From positions 1 through 15,600 of the forward strand of contig QHVX01000080.1 of assembly GCA_003222375.1 (NCBI GenBank): 15,600 nt of DNA, read 5' to 3'. Source of the DNA: Acidobacteriota bacterium. GTDB lineage: Bacteria; Acidobacteriota; Thermoanaerobaculia; Gp7-AA8. The position numbers and the translations under genes were made by a program. Below the pieces are notes generated by a model that saw nothing but the letters and a program-made list of their open reading frames with translations, did not search any database and was not told the origin of the DNA. Below are positions 1-5,913 of the stretch, in pieces (position 1 is the stretch's first letter; each line of letters starts with the position of its first letter).

Positions 1-275
1 AAGAATTCGTAGATCGACATGCGGATGATGTTGCGGTCGACGACCGCCATCCGCTCGATCCGCCAGTTGTCGGCCTGCTGCACGATCATCGCGTCGATCT
101 TCTGCAGATTGTCGACCGTCCCCTTGAACACCCGCGTCGCGAATTCGCGCGTATTCGGCTTCGACTTCTGCAGATCTTCGAAGGTGGTGATGATCGTGTC
201 GGGCGGATTGCCGGACACATCATGCTGGTAGAGCATCTGAAGCGCGAGCTCGCGCGCTTTTCTTCTCGCGCCCAT
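1..275 (-). CDS. nusB: NusB transcription antitermination factor (partial, C-terminus beyond the window)
   Basis: NusB is a small all-helical RNA-binding protein that joins NusE (S10) on boxA RNA in rRNA antitermination. The visible 91 residues begin with a basic segment running into RELALQMLYQHDVSG, the usual NusB N-terminus. They end with VVDRNIIRMSIYEF, which matches the conserved 'vdrniLRlaiyEl' helix. The remaining C-terminal part lies off the left edge. The ATG at 275 directly follows the TAG of ribH with no gap, and AGGGAAG about 8 nt upstream is one of the better Shine-Dalgarno-like sequences in the window. The ribH-nusB order is common in bacteria, which supports both calls. Identification is by motif recognition. 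Confidence 0.95.
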   Translation of the reverse strand, partial: MGARRKARELALQMLYQHDVSGNPPDTIITTFEDLQKSKPNTREFATRVFKGTVDNLQKIDAMIVQQADNWRIERMAVVDRNIIRMSIYEF

Positions 276-749
276 CTATTTCTTCCCTGTGCGAATGACG
301 CGCCACAGATTGGCCATCTCGATCGCGGCCAGCGCCGCTTCCCATCCCTTGTTGCCCGCGCCGGGCGAGGAGCGATCGACAGCCTGCTGCCGCGTGTCGC
401 ACGTGATGACGCCGAATGCGATCGGCGACTGTGCGTCGGAAGAGAGGCGCGACAACTCGGTCGTGACTTGATGCGCGATGAATTCGAAGTGTGGCGTGTC
501 GCCGCGGAGAATGCAGCCGAGGGCGATGAGCGCGTCGAAGTTGGTGACGAGCATCTTCGCGAGCGTCGGAATCTCGAAGGCGCCCGGCACGCGATAAACG
601 GAGATCGCGTCGTCGGACAACCCATGTTGCGTCAGACACTCGATCGCGCCCCGCAGAAGACCCTCGACGATCTCGTCGTTGAATCGGCTGGCGATCACGC
701 CGACATGCAGACCTTCGCCGTTGTGATCCCCTTCGAAAGAGCGCGGCAT
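276..749 (-). CDS. ribH: 6,7-dimethyl-8-ribityllumazine synthase
   Basis: This enzyme condenses 5-amino-6-ribitylaminouracil with 3,4-dihydroxy-2-butanone 4-phosphate, the penultimate step of riboflavin synthesis, in the cytoplasm. The 157-residue length is normal for the family. Family motifs appear in order: GVIASRFND (17-25), VPGAFEIP (54-61), GCILRGDTPHFEF (78-90, with the usual catalytic His at 87), FGVITCDT (112-119), and NKGWEAALAAIEMANL (133-148). I chose the ATG at 749 because the upstream extension of the frame is shadow sequence inside the amidase gene and the family normally starts about here. The start lies 11 bp after the amidase stop with no clear Shine-Dalgarno, and the stop abuts the nusB start. 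The gene is probably translated as part of the leftward gatC-gatA-amidase-ribH-nusB run. The other riboflavin genes are not in the window. Confidence 0.96.
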   Translation of the reverse strand: MPRSFEGDHNGEGLHVGVIASRFNDEIVEGLLRGAIECLTQHGLSDDAISVYRVPGAFEIPTLAKMLVTNFDALIALGCILRGDTPHFEFIAHQVTTELSRLSSDAQSPIAFGVITCDTRQQAVDRSSPGAGNKGWEAALAAIEMANLWRVIRTGKK

Positions 750-760
750 CGGAGCGGATT

Positions 761-2491
761 TTACTGCGTCGCTCGCGCGACCACCGAACCAGGTTCCTCG
801 CGGTCCGTGAAAAAATTCATCAGCCCCTCGTACATGGCCTCGGCGACCTGTTGCCGATATTTGCGCGTCTTCACCAGATCGCGATCGTTGCGGTTGCCGA
901 GGTTGCAGACTTCCAGGAGGAGGCGGGTGGGAACGAGGTTGTAGCGAATGATCGCCGGCACCCATTCGCGTCCGTCGCGCACGACGTTGTCGCGCACGGG
1001 ATTGAATGGATGCACGTGCAGATGGCGCGTTTCGAAGGCGTCGACGATCGATTCCGCGAGATCGCGCGACAGTCCCTCCGCCGCCAGCGACTCCTCCTCG
1101 GAATGCCGGACGACCGGATGCTCGCGCACTTCGGCGCGCGCGAGATAGACGCTCTCCGTCTTGCGATAGGAGCCTGTCACGTAACGTTCGGCCGGAATGT
1201 ACGCCATTGCGCCGCGCAGCGACGGATGCAGCGAATCGGCGTGAATCGAAATGAAAACGACTTTTTCTTTCGGAACGCCCTTGCGCATCGCACGCCGGAA
1301 TATCGAATTCGCGAGGTACCAGCGCAGATGGACCCCCACAATCGGATCATCGAGCTCGTACAGCGGTGTCGTCAGCACGAAGTCCTCGTTGCGAGTGACG
1401 GATACTTTCGCAGCGCTTTTCTTCGCGAGGATCTCCTTCAGCCGGTTCATGACGTCGAAGACATAGCCCGATTCGGCGACGCCGTCGCAAAACGCGCCGG
1501 GATCGCTTCCGCCGTGGCCTGCATCGAGGATCACGTGAACGCCGGAGAGATTCCGCGCGCGCGTCCGCTTGGCGAGCTTGGCGCTCTCTCGCTTCGCCAT
1601 CTCCGCCGCAACGCGGGCCGGATCGTCGGCCGGCAGATACTCCGGCAGCAGAAGCGACATCGGAATTTTCACGGCATAGCCGACCGGGATCTTCGCGACG
1701 TCGTCGATGCCGTTGAAGTGCACGACGCGATCGACGACGTCGCCGACGTCTTTCGCATAAACGCGGCCGGTGAAGCGGATAGCCACCGACGAGTAGAGGG
1801 CCTCCCCTTTTTGCAGCCGGTAGACGGCGTACGGTTCGGACGTGTTGCGCTCATAGCTCAGCGACGGCTGCCCCGCATCCGCTGGCGCATGCTCAATCGG
1901 ATCGTCTTCCGATTTCCGAACCTCCGTAGCCTTCGTCGATACATTCAACCCCTCCCTCTCGCCACCGAATGCCGGTGCGAGCAATTGCTTCGGAATGAGG
2001 ACGACATCACCGACCTGAGTCGCGAGTCCCTGCGCCGGGTTCGCCTGGCGGATCGCGGCGTAGTTCTCGCCGCTGCCGGTGAACCACTCGGCGATGCTCC
2101 ACAACGACTCCCCTTCGCCGCCGATCGCGCCGATCACGACGTGCTTCCAGCCGGCGTCGGTGGGAGCGTCTTTCGGAAAAATCGTGGTGAGAATCTGGCG
2201 CTGCAGCTCCGGCCGCAGAAGGCGCAGCGGAACGCGGACGAGCGTCTCGGGCGTGAGCTTCTCGTCGTTCATCGCGGCCAGCGCGCGCCAATTTTCAGCG
2301 TCGCCGGTGACGCGCTTGGCGAGCCGCGTCCAGGCATCGCCCTCGTGCGGCCGGACCACGACGTCGATCGAGTAGTCGCTGACGAGCGACGCGCGCAGCT
2401 CGGGCGTAATCTGGGCTACCGCGAGGATTTTCGTTGAGGGAGCAGCGTATACGGACGCCGCAAAGAGAACCGCGCACACCCAACCGCGCAC
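761..2491 (-). CDS. Secreted N-acetylmuramoyl-L-alanine amidase with LysM-like repeats (Amidase_3)
   Basis: The predicted 576-residue zinc amidase cleaves the lactyl-amide bond between MurNAc and the stem peptide, so it acts in the envelope on peptidoglycan. A short signal peptide covers residues 1-17 (hydrophobic VCAVLFAASVYA). Three LysM-like segments follow at about 40-92, 117-171 and 220-282; each has the pattern of a starting motif, a mid 'N' and a final V-x-IP or VP strand. The Amidase_3 domain spans about 318-562. Predicted zinc ligands are His326 in DAGHGG, Glu340 and His417 in ISIHAD; the catalytic Glu is Glu527 in LLLEVCNLGN. The start is GTG at 2491 with no clear Shine-Dalgarno, so it is only moderately sure. 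An inverted heptamer repeat separates it from gatA upstream, and ribH follows after 11 bp. Acidic and basic linkers lie at about 180-215 and 288-315. The domain call is secure; the exact division or recycling role is inferred. Confidence 0.93.
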   Translation of the reverse strand: MRGWVCAVLFAASVYAAPSTKILAVAQITPELRASLVSDYSIDVVVRPHEGDAWTRLAKRVTGDAENWRALAAMNDEKLTPETLVRVPLRLLRPELQRQILTTIFPKDAPTDAGWKHVVIGAIGGEGESLWSIAEWFTGSGENYAAIRQANPAQGLATQVGDVVLIPKQLLAPAFGGEREGLNVSTKATEVRKSEDDPIEHAPADAGQPSLSYERNTSEPYAVYRLQKGEALYSSVAIRFTGRVYAKDVGDVVDRVVHFNGIDDVAKIPVGYAVKIPMSLLLPEYLPADDPARVAAEMAKRESAKLAKRTRARNLSGVHVILDAGHGGSDPGAFCDGVAESGYVFDVMNRLKEILAKKSAAKVSVTRNEDFVLTTPLYELDDPIVGVHLRWYLANSIFRRAMRKGVPKEKVVFISIHADSLHPSLRGAMAYIPAERYVTGSYRKTESVYLARAEVREHPVVRHSEEESLAAEGLSRDLAESIVDAFETRHLHVHPFNPVRDNVVRDGREWVPAIIRYNLVPTRLLLEVCNLGNRNDRDLVKTRKYRQQVAEAMYEGLMNFFTDREEPGSVVARATQ

Positions 2492-2506
2492 GGCTGTATT
2501 TTACAG

Positions 2507-2578
2507 GAATGCAGAATGCAGAATGCAAAATGCAGAAAACACACAATTTCTGCATTCTGCATTCTTCATTCTGCATTC
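2507..2578. repeat. Inverted array of a GCAGAAT heptamer (hairpin, 32-bp arms)
   Basis: The left arm (2507-2538) holds about four tandem copies of the 7-bp unit GCAGAAT. The right arm (2547-2578) holds the same unit in the opposite orientation. The arms pair at 30 of 32 positions across an 8-nt loop (2539-2546). The element fills the gap between gatA and the amidase, and its right arm runs into the gatA 3' end: the last codons Asn-Ala-Glu-stop are read from the heptamer. It is AT-richer than its surroundings. It could fold in mRNA as a processing or attenuation hairpin between the two genes. There is no T-tract typical of a strong intrinsic terminator. I recall similar units between genes in other bacteria, but this is not checked. 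Confidence 0.9.
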
Positions 2579-3816
2579 GACGGCTTCTTCCGCCAATACT
2601 CTGTCTCCCTCTCAAACGCCCCCGCGGCCCTCAGCAGTGCCTTCTCCCGAAAGTGTGGCGCCATGATCTGCAGCGAGAGCGGCAAGCCTTCGCGTGAGAA
2701 GCCGGACGGCACTGCGATCGCCGGGATGCCGACCAGGTTCGCCGGCGACAGATACATCGACAGCGGATCGTCGGTCTTCGCGCCGATCTTGAACGCCGGC
2801 TCGGGCGTGGTGGGAGTCAGGAGAAAATCGAACTTCTGAAACGCGGCCGCGAAATCGTGACGCAGCCGCGCGCGCACGGCTTGTGCGCGTCCGTAGTAGG
2901 CGTCGTAGTAGCCGGACGACAGCGCGAACGTGCCCAACATGATCCGGCGCTTGACCTCCGCGCCGAAACCCTCGCCGCGCGATTCGAAATACATGTCGTG
3001 CACCGTCCGCGCGCGCTTGCTGCGATGTCCATAGCGGACGCCGTCGAAGCGCGCGAGATTCGCGCTCGCTTCGGCATTCGCAACGATGTAGTAGACGGCG
3101 ATCGCATAGCGGATCGTCGGTACGCTGGCATCTTCGACGACGGCGCCGCCCGTGCGCAGCACGCGTAGCGCTTCATCGAAATTGTTGCGAACGTCGCCTT
3201 CGAGCTTTTCCACGGCCTCGCGTACGACGCCGAATCGCATCCCTTTGATCCCGGCGTCGACATCGGCGGCGTAGTCGTCGACAGGCTCCGTGCTCGACGT
3301 TGAATCGAGCGGGTCATGGCCGGCGATGATGCCCAGGGTTTCGGCACATTCGCGGGCGGTCTTCGTGACGATGCCGATCTGATCGAGTCCGGATGCAAAC
3401 GCGACGAGGCCCCAGCGGCTGACACGGCCGTACGTCGGCTTGAGGCCGAGGACGCGTGCTGCCACGGCCGCCGCCGAACCGCCGGACGATCCGCCGGCGA
3501 CGCGCGTGGTGTCCCACGGATTTCGCGTCGGACCGAACGCCGAATGCTCGGTCGACGAACCCATCGCGAACTCGTCGAGGTTTGTCTTGCCGACGATCGT
3601 TCGCCCCGCTTTTCGCAAACGCGAGATGACGGTCGCGTCGTAGGGCGACACGAAGCCGTGCAGAATCTTCGATCCGCACGTGGTCGGCATGTCGGTGGTG
3701 ACGATGTTGTCCTTCACGCCGATCGGAAGACCGTCGCCGCGACCGCTGACGCGCAGAAACGCATTGAGCTTCGGATTGAGCCGCTCGATTGCGGCCAGAC
3801 TCTCGGCGACTTTCAT
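2566..3816 (-). CDS. gatA: Asp-tRNA(Asn)/Glu-tRNA(Gln) amidotransferase subunit A, lacking the nucleophile segment
   Basis: GatA is the amidase subunit of GatCAB, which releases ammonia from glutamine for transamidation of Glu-tRNA(Gln) or Asp-tRNA(Asn). This copy has 416 residues against a usual 480-490. The family match is unmistakable: IGVKDNI (32-38, catalytic Lys35), TTCGSKIL (45-52), GKTNLDEFAMGSS (76-88), GGSSGGSAAAVAA (108-120), GLKPTYGRVSRWGLVAF (124-140). Residue 120 runs almost directly into V-L-GLKPTYG, so about 22 residues are missing. In the family that piece holds G-S-D-T-GGS-I/V-R-Q-P, whose Ser is the nucleophile. Near the C-terminus, MYLS joins PANLVGIPA without the usual 'DIFTV'-like five residues. 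Both gaps are in frame. The ATG at 3816 overlaps the gatC stop as ATGA. The 3' end lies inside the heptamer repeat. As written it should not be an active glutaminase. Real loss and assembly error are both possible. Confidence 0.93.
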   Translation of the reverse strand: MKVAESLAAIERLNPKLNAFLRVSGRGDGLPIGVKDNIVTTDMPTTCGSKILHGFVSPYDATVISRLRKAGRTIVGKTNLDEFAMGSSTEHSAFGPTRNPWDTTRVAGGSSGGSAAAVAARVLGLKPTYGRVSRWGLVAFASGLDQIGIVTKTARECAETLGIIAGHDPLDSTSSTEPVDDYAADVDAGIKGMRFGVVREAVEKLEGDVRNNFDEALRVLRTGGAVVEDASVPTIRYAIAVYYIVANAEASANLARFDGVRYGHRSKRARTVHDMYFESRGEGFGAEVKRRIMLGTFALSSGYYDAYYGRAQAVRARLRHDFAAAFQKFDFLLTPTTPEPAFKIGAKTDDPLSMYLSPANLVGIPAIAVPSGFSREGLPLSLQIMAPHFREKALLRAAGAFERETEYWRKKPSNAE

Positions 3817-4085
3817 TCGATGACTTTCGGAACGACGAAGTGCCCATCGCGCCATGCCGGCGCGTTGCGCTCGACAGCTTCGCGCGGAATGCCCGGACGC
3901 GCGACATCATCGCGAAGCGGTGTGGCACCGACATTCTTGTCGGGGCTGCCTTCGACCTCGCGCAACTGATCGATGTACGAAAGGATCTTCGTCATCTCAT
4001 CGGCCATGCGCTGCAGGCCGGCATCATCGAATTCGAGATGCGCGAGCTCGGCGATGTGCTTCGCTTCTTCAGGACTGATCTTCAC
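3813..4085 (-). CDS. gatC: Asp-tRNA(Asn)/Glu-tRNA(Gln) amidotransferase subunit C
   Basis: GatC is the small subunit that wraps around and stabilises the GatA-GatB interface. The 90-residue product opens (V/M)KISPEEAKHIAELAHLEF, a standard GatC N-terminus. It continues with MTKILSYIDQLREVE and the loop ATPLRDDVARPGI, and ends with the usual APAWRDGHFVVPKVIE. The start chosen is GTG at 4085, because families begin 'M-K-I-S'; an alternative GTG at 4100 would add five residues. Neither has a good Shine-Dalgarno. The stop overlaps the gatA start as ATGA, implying translational coupling. gatB is not in the window. Only 24 bp separate this start from the chosen start of the divergent glycosyltransferase. 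Confidence 0.95.
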   Translation of the reverse strand: MKISPEEAKHIAELAHLEFDDAGLQRMADEMTKILSYIDQLREVEGSPDKNVGATPLRDDVARPGIPREAVERNAPAWRDGHFVVPKVIE

Positions 4086-4090
4086 GGCGA

Positions 4091-4102
4091 GAGTGTACAC
4101 TC
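4091..4102. promoter_or_regulatory. 12-bp perfect palindrome between divergent gatC and glycosyltransferase starts
   Basis: GAGTGTACACTC is perfectly self-complementary and sits in the 24-bp gap between gatC (start 4085, leftward) and the membrane glycosyltransferase (proposed start 4110, rightward). Each strand contains TACACT, which could serve as a weak -10 placed about 7 nt before the first base of each gene. I found no convincing -35 on either strand. It could equally be a small operator or chance. Confidence 0.35.
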
Positions 4103-4109
4103 GGCCGCC

Positions 4110-5627
4110 TTGGCCAACCCGCGCGAGCGGCCGCCGCAGATCGTCGCAATCGTGCTGATGATCGTGATCGCGTTCGCGGCGATCGTGCGCATGCGGTTGC
4201 TCGACTTGCCGCTCGAACGGGACGAGGGCGAATACGCGTACGCCGGCCAATTGCTGCTGCAGGGCGTGCCGCCGTATTCGCAGGCGTACAACATGAAGTT
4301 TCCGGGGATGTACGTCGCGTACGCCGCGATCATGGCTGTCTTTGGCCAGACCGTCACCGCCATTCGGCTCGGACTCCTGATCGCAAACGCGGCCACGATC
4401 GTGCTGCTGTACTTCCTGACGCGGCGGCTGTTTGGAAATATCGCCGGATTGATGGCCGGGGCCGCGTACGCCATCTTCTCACTCGAGCCGGCGCTGTTAG
4501 GCCTGTATGCGCATGCAACGCATTTCGTGAATCTTTTTGTCGTGGCGGCGTTGTTTCTTCTGGCGCGCGATCGTTCAAGATTTGAAATCCTCGCCGCCGG
4601 CGCGCTCCTCGGTATCGCGATTCTGATCAAACAGCAGGCGGCGGCATTCGCGCTCTTCGCGCTTCTGTGGACGCGCTTTCGACGCGCCGGATATTTGATC
4701 GGCGGCGCCGCCATCGTCGGAGCGATTTCGGCCGCGGCGCTTTCGCTCAGCGGAGTCTTTCCGCGTTTCTGGCTGTGGACGATTCGCTATGCCAAGGAGT
4801 ACCTCACCAGCGCCACCGCGTCGCAAGGTCTCGAATTGTTCATGATGACCACGCGGCCGATCTTCTACTTCGCGCCGTTGATGTGGTTGATAGCTGCCGC
4901 CGGCCTGGTGGTGCTGTTTTTCAAAAAGGTGCAGTGGCAGTTCGTCGTCGGTTACACGATTGCCGCCGTCGTCGCGATCGCTCCCGGATTCTACTTTCGC
5001 GAGCACTACTTCATCGTGTTGCTGCCGCCGGCCGCGATTCTCGTCGCGATCGCGGTGGTCTCGGGACCGCGCATCATCGCGCCGGCGGCGTTTGCCATCG
5101 CCGTCGTGACGAGTCTGATGCGGATGTGGGGACTGCTCTTCGCGCTCGATGGCAACGCGATCACAAAATACGTTTTCCCGTCGAACCCGTTCCTCGAGAC
5201 CGTCGAAGTCGCGAACTATCTGAAGGACCACACCGAAGAGAACGATCGCATCGCGGTGCTTGGATCCGAGCCTGAGATTTTTTTCTACGCCAGACGGAAG
5301 TCGGCGACCGGTTACATCTACACGTACCCGCTGATGGAAAAACAGAGATTCGCGCACCAGATGCAGGAAGAGATGATCGCCGAGATCGAGCGCGCGAAGC
5401 CGAAGTATCTCGTGATGGTCGACAACGCGCCGTCGTGGCTGCGCCGCCCCGATTCCGATATGACCATTTTCAACTGGGAGCAGTCGGAAGTGCAGCGCGC
5501 GTGGACGCTGGAAGGAATCGCCGACATCCTGCCGAACGGAACGGCCTATGCGTGGGGCGCGGACGCGCAGCGATATCGCGCGCAGACACGGAACGTGATT
5601 CTGGTCTACCGAAGAACGTCATCCTGA
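4110..5627 (+). CDS. Membrane glycosyltransferase, GT39/ArnT-like (PMT_2 family)
   Basis: This is a predicted inner-membrane glycosyltransferase that takes a polyprenyl-phosphate sugar donor and transfers the sugar outside the cytoplasm; the acceptor is unknown. From the proposed TTG at 4110 the protein has 505 residues. TM1 lies at about 11-28, followed by LERDEGEYAYAGQLLLQG, the acidic Asp-Glu loop (Asp38-Glu39) typical of the GT-C fold. MKFPGMYVAYAAI follows. About ten further hydrophobic segments run to around residue 345, including ILIKQQAAAFALF. A soluble domain of about 160 residues follows, with a segment IAVLGSEPEIFFYARRK. The frame stays open upstream to 3789, but that part is antisense to gatC and reads as shadow. 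Other possible starts are GTG 4152 and ATG 4158. No Shine-Dalgarno is visible. The last codons Thr-Ser-Ser-stop fall inside the cloverleaf repeat. Substrate unassigned. Confidence 0.85.
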   Translation: MANPRERPPQIVAIVLMIVIAFAAIVRMRLLDLPLERDEGEYAYAGQLLLQGVPPYSQAYNMKFPGMYVAYAAIMAVFGQTVTAIRLGLLIANAATIVLLYFLTRRLFGNIAGLMAGAAYAIFSLEPALLGLYAHATHFVNLFVVAALFLLARDRSRFEILAAGALLGIAILIKQQAAAFALFALLWTRFRRAGYLIGGAAIVGAISAAALSLSGVFPRFWLWTIRYAKEYLTSATASQGLELFMMTTRPIFYFAPLMWLIAAAGLVVLFFKKVQWQFVVGYTIAAVVAIAPGFYFREHYFIVLLPPAAILVAIAVVSGPRIIAPAAFAIAVVTSLMRMWGLLFALDGNAITKYVFPSNPFLETVEVANYLKDHTEENDRIAVLGSEPEIFFYARRKSATGYIYTYPLMEKQRFAHQMQEEMIAEIERAKPKYLVMVDNAPSWLRRPDSDMTIFNWEQSEVQRAWTLEGIADILPNGTAYAWGADAQRYRAQTRNVILVYRRTSS

Positions 5628-5694
5628 GGCGCGAAGACGCCGAAGGATCTCGGTAACGAGATCCTTCCCCCGCTCCGCGGGGTCAGGATGACGT
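5616..5694. repeat. Cloverleaf-forming inverted repeat between convergent genes
   Basis: This 79-bp element is fully tiled by inverted repeats. The outer arms ACGTCATCCTGA (5616-5627) and TCAGGATGACGT (5683-5694) pair perfectly over 12 bp. Between them lie three adjacent hairpins: 5628-5641 (GGCG/CGCC, 6-nt loop), 5642-5667 (11-bp stem GAAGGATCTCG with loop GTAA) and 5668-5682 (CCCCGC/GCGGGG, 3-nt loop). No base between the outer arms is left outside a hairpin. The element lies exactly between the converging glycosyltransferase and selenoprotein genes, and each outer arm encodes Thr-Ser-Ser-stop for the gene entering it. It probably acts as a two-way transcription barrier or mRNA 3'-end stabiliser, or is a dispersed REP/MITE-like element. 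I recall 'GTCATCCTGA...GGATCTC' repeats in other bacterial genomes, unverified. Confidence 0.92.
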
Positions 5695-5913
5695 GATTGC
5701 CCGCAGCTGATCGATGATTTCCTTCTCGCTCGGAAAGCGTCCTTCCTCTTTCTTCGAGAAGATCCGCTTGCTATCGACCGAGACATCGAAAATGCCGCCG
5801 CCGCCCCGCACGAGCTGGCTCTCGACGCCGAGCTCTTTCTTGATTTCAGCCGCCAAACTGGAGGCTCGAGGCAGGTAGTTTCAAACGCCGCAATAATCGA
5901 TACGAATATTCAT
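5683..5913 (-). CDS. SelW/Rdx-family selenoprotein with in-frame UGA (Sec11)
   Basis: If the TGA at 5881-5883 is read as selenocysteine, the frame encodes 76 residues. The start is MNIRIDYCGV-U-NYLPRA, continuing with SLAAEIKKELG, GGGGIFDVSV, KRIFSKKEEGRFPSEKEI and ending ITSS. This is the SelT/SelW/SelH (Rdx) thioredoxin-like fold: a first beta strand, a C-x-x-U redox motif (Cys8, Sec11), a helix, the G-G/S-G-G-x-F-(E/D)-V strand and the 'ifSKK..grFP' segment. The length is typical for bacterial members. Homologs have Cys or Sec at the TGA position, and the frame is uninterrupted on both sides of it. A SECIS-like hairpin lies 14 nt after the TGA. The ATG overlaps the PP2C stop as ATGA, so it is the last gene of the leftward run. 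It has no Shine-Dalgarno of its own. The stop and last two codons lie in the cloverleaf repeat. The function is probably thiol or selenol redox; the partner is unknown. A decayed pseudogene is the alternative. Confidence 0.87.
5848..5866 (-). promoter_or_regulatory. Putative bacterial SECIS hairpin
   Basis: Reading leftward from the UGA at 5883-5881, a hairpin begins 14 nt downstream: AGCC-U-CC-AGUUU-GG-C-GGCU. Four pairs, one U/C mismatch, two pairs and a 5-nt apical loop can be seen. The loop carries a G followed by U at its second and third positions and starts 21 nt after the UGA. As I recall, bacterial SECIS elements have a G within the first two apical-loop bases, usually as GU, and an apical loop roughly 16-37 nt from the UGA, and SelB reads an unpaired U plus the loop GU. 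The U/C mismatch could play the unpaired-U role. The stem is short, so this is support, not proof. Confidence 0.6.

Noticed and set aside
222..944. 240-codon open frame on the plus strand over ribH and the amidase end
   Set aside because: Antisense to ribH, which has every family motif.
851..2437. 528-codon open frame on the plus strand
   Set aside because: It is antisense to the amidase, whose signal peptide, LysM-like units and zinc ligands are all clear. The plus-strand translation is Arg/Ala-rich with no recognisable motif, a common GC-rich shadow.
2507..2578. CRISPR array or intrinsic terminator
   Set aside because: The units are 7 bp, head-to-head and without spacers, which excludes CRISPR. 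There is no U-tract after the stem on the coding strand and AT content is high in the stem, so a classic terminator is not supported.
3789..4109. Upstream extension of the glycosyltransferase frame
   Set aside because: The extra 107 residues are antisense to gatC and part of gatA and do not resemble a GT39 N-terminus, so a start near 4110 was used.
5616..5694. tRNA or tRNA-Sec gene suggested by the cloverleaf shape
   Set aside because: The outer stem is 12 bp, the middle hairpin is an 11-bp stem with a 4-nt loop and no anticodon loop, and the conserved T-loop and CCA end are missing.
5683..5880. Selenoprotein region as a degraded pseudogene
   Set aside because: Only one stop interrupts the frame, it falls exactly at the CxxU position, all other family residues are intact and a SECIS-like hairpin follows. 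Kept as an alternative, not the main call.
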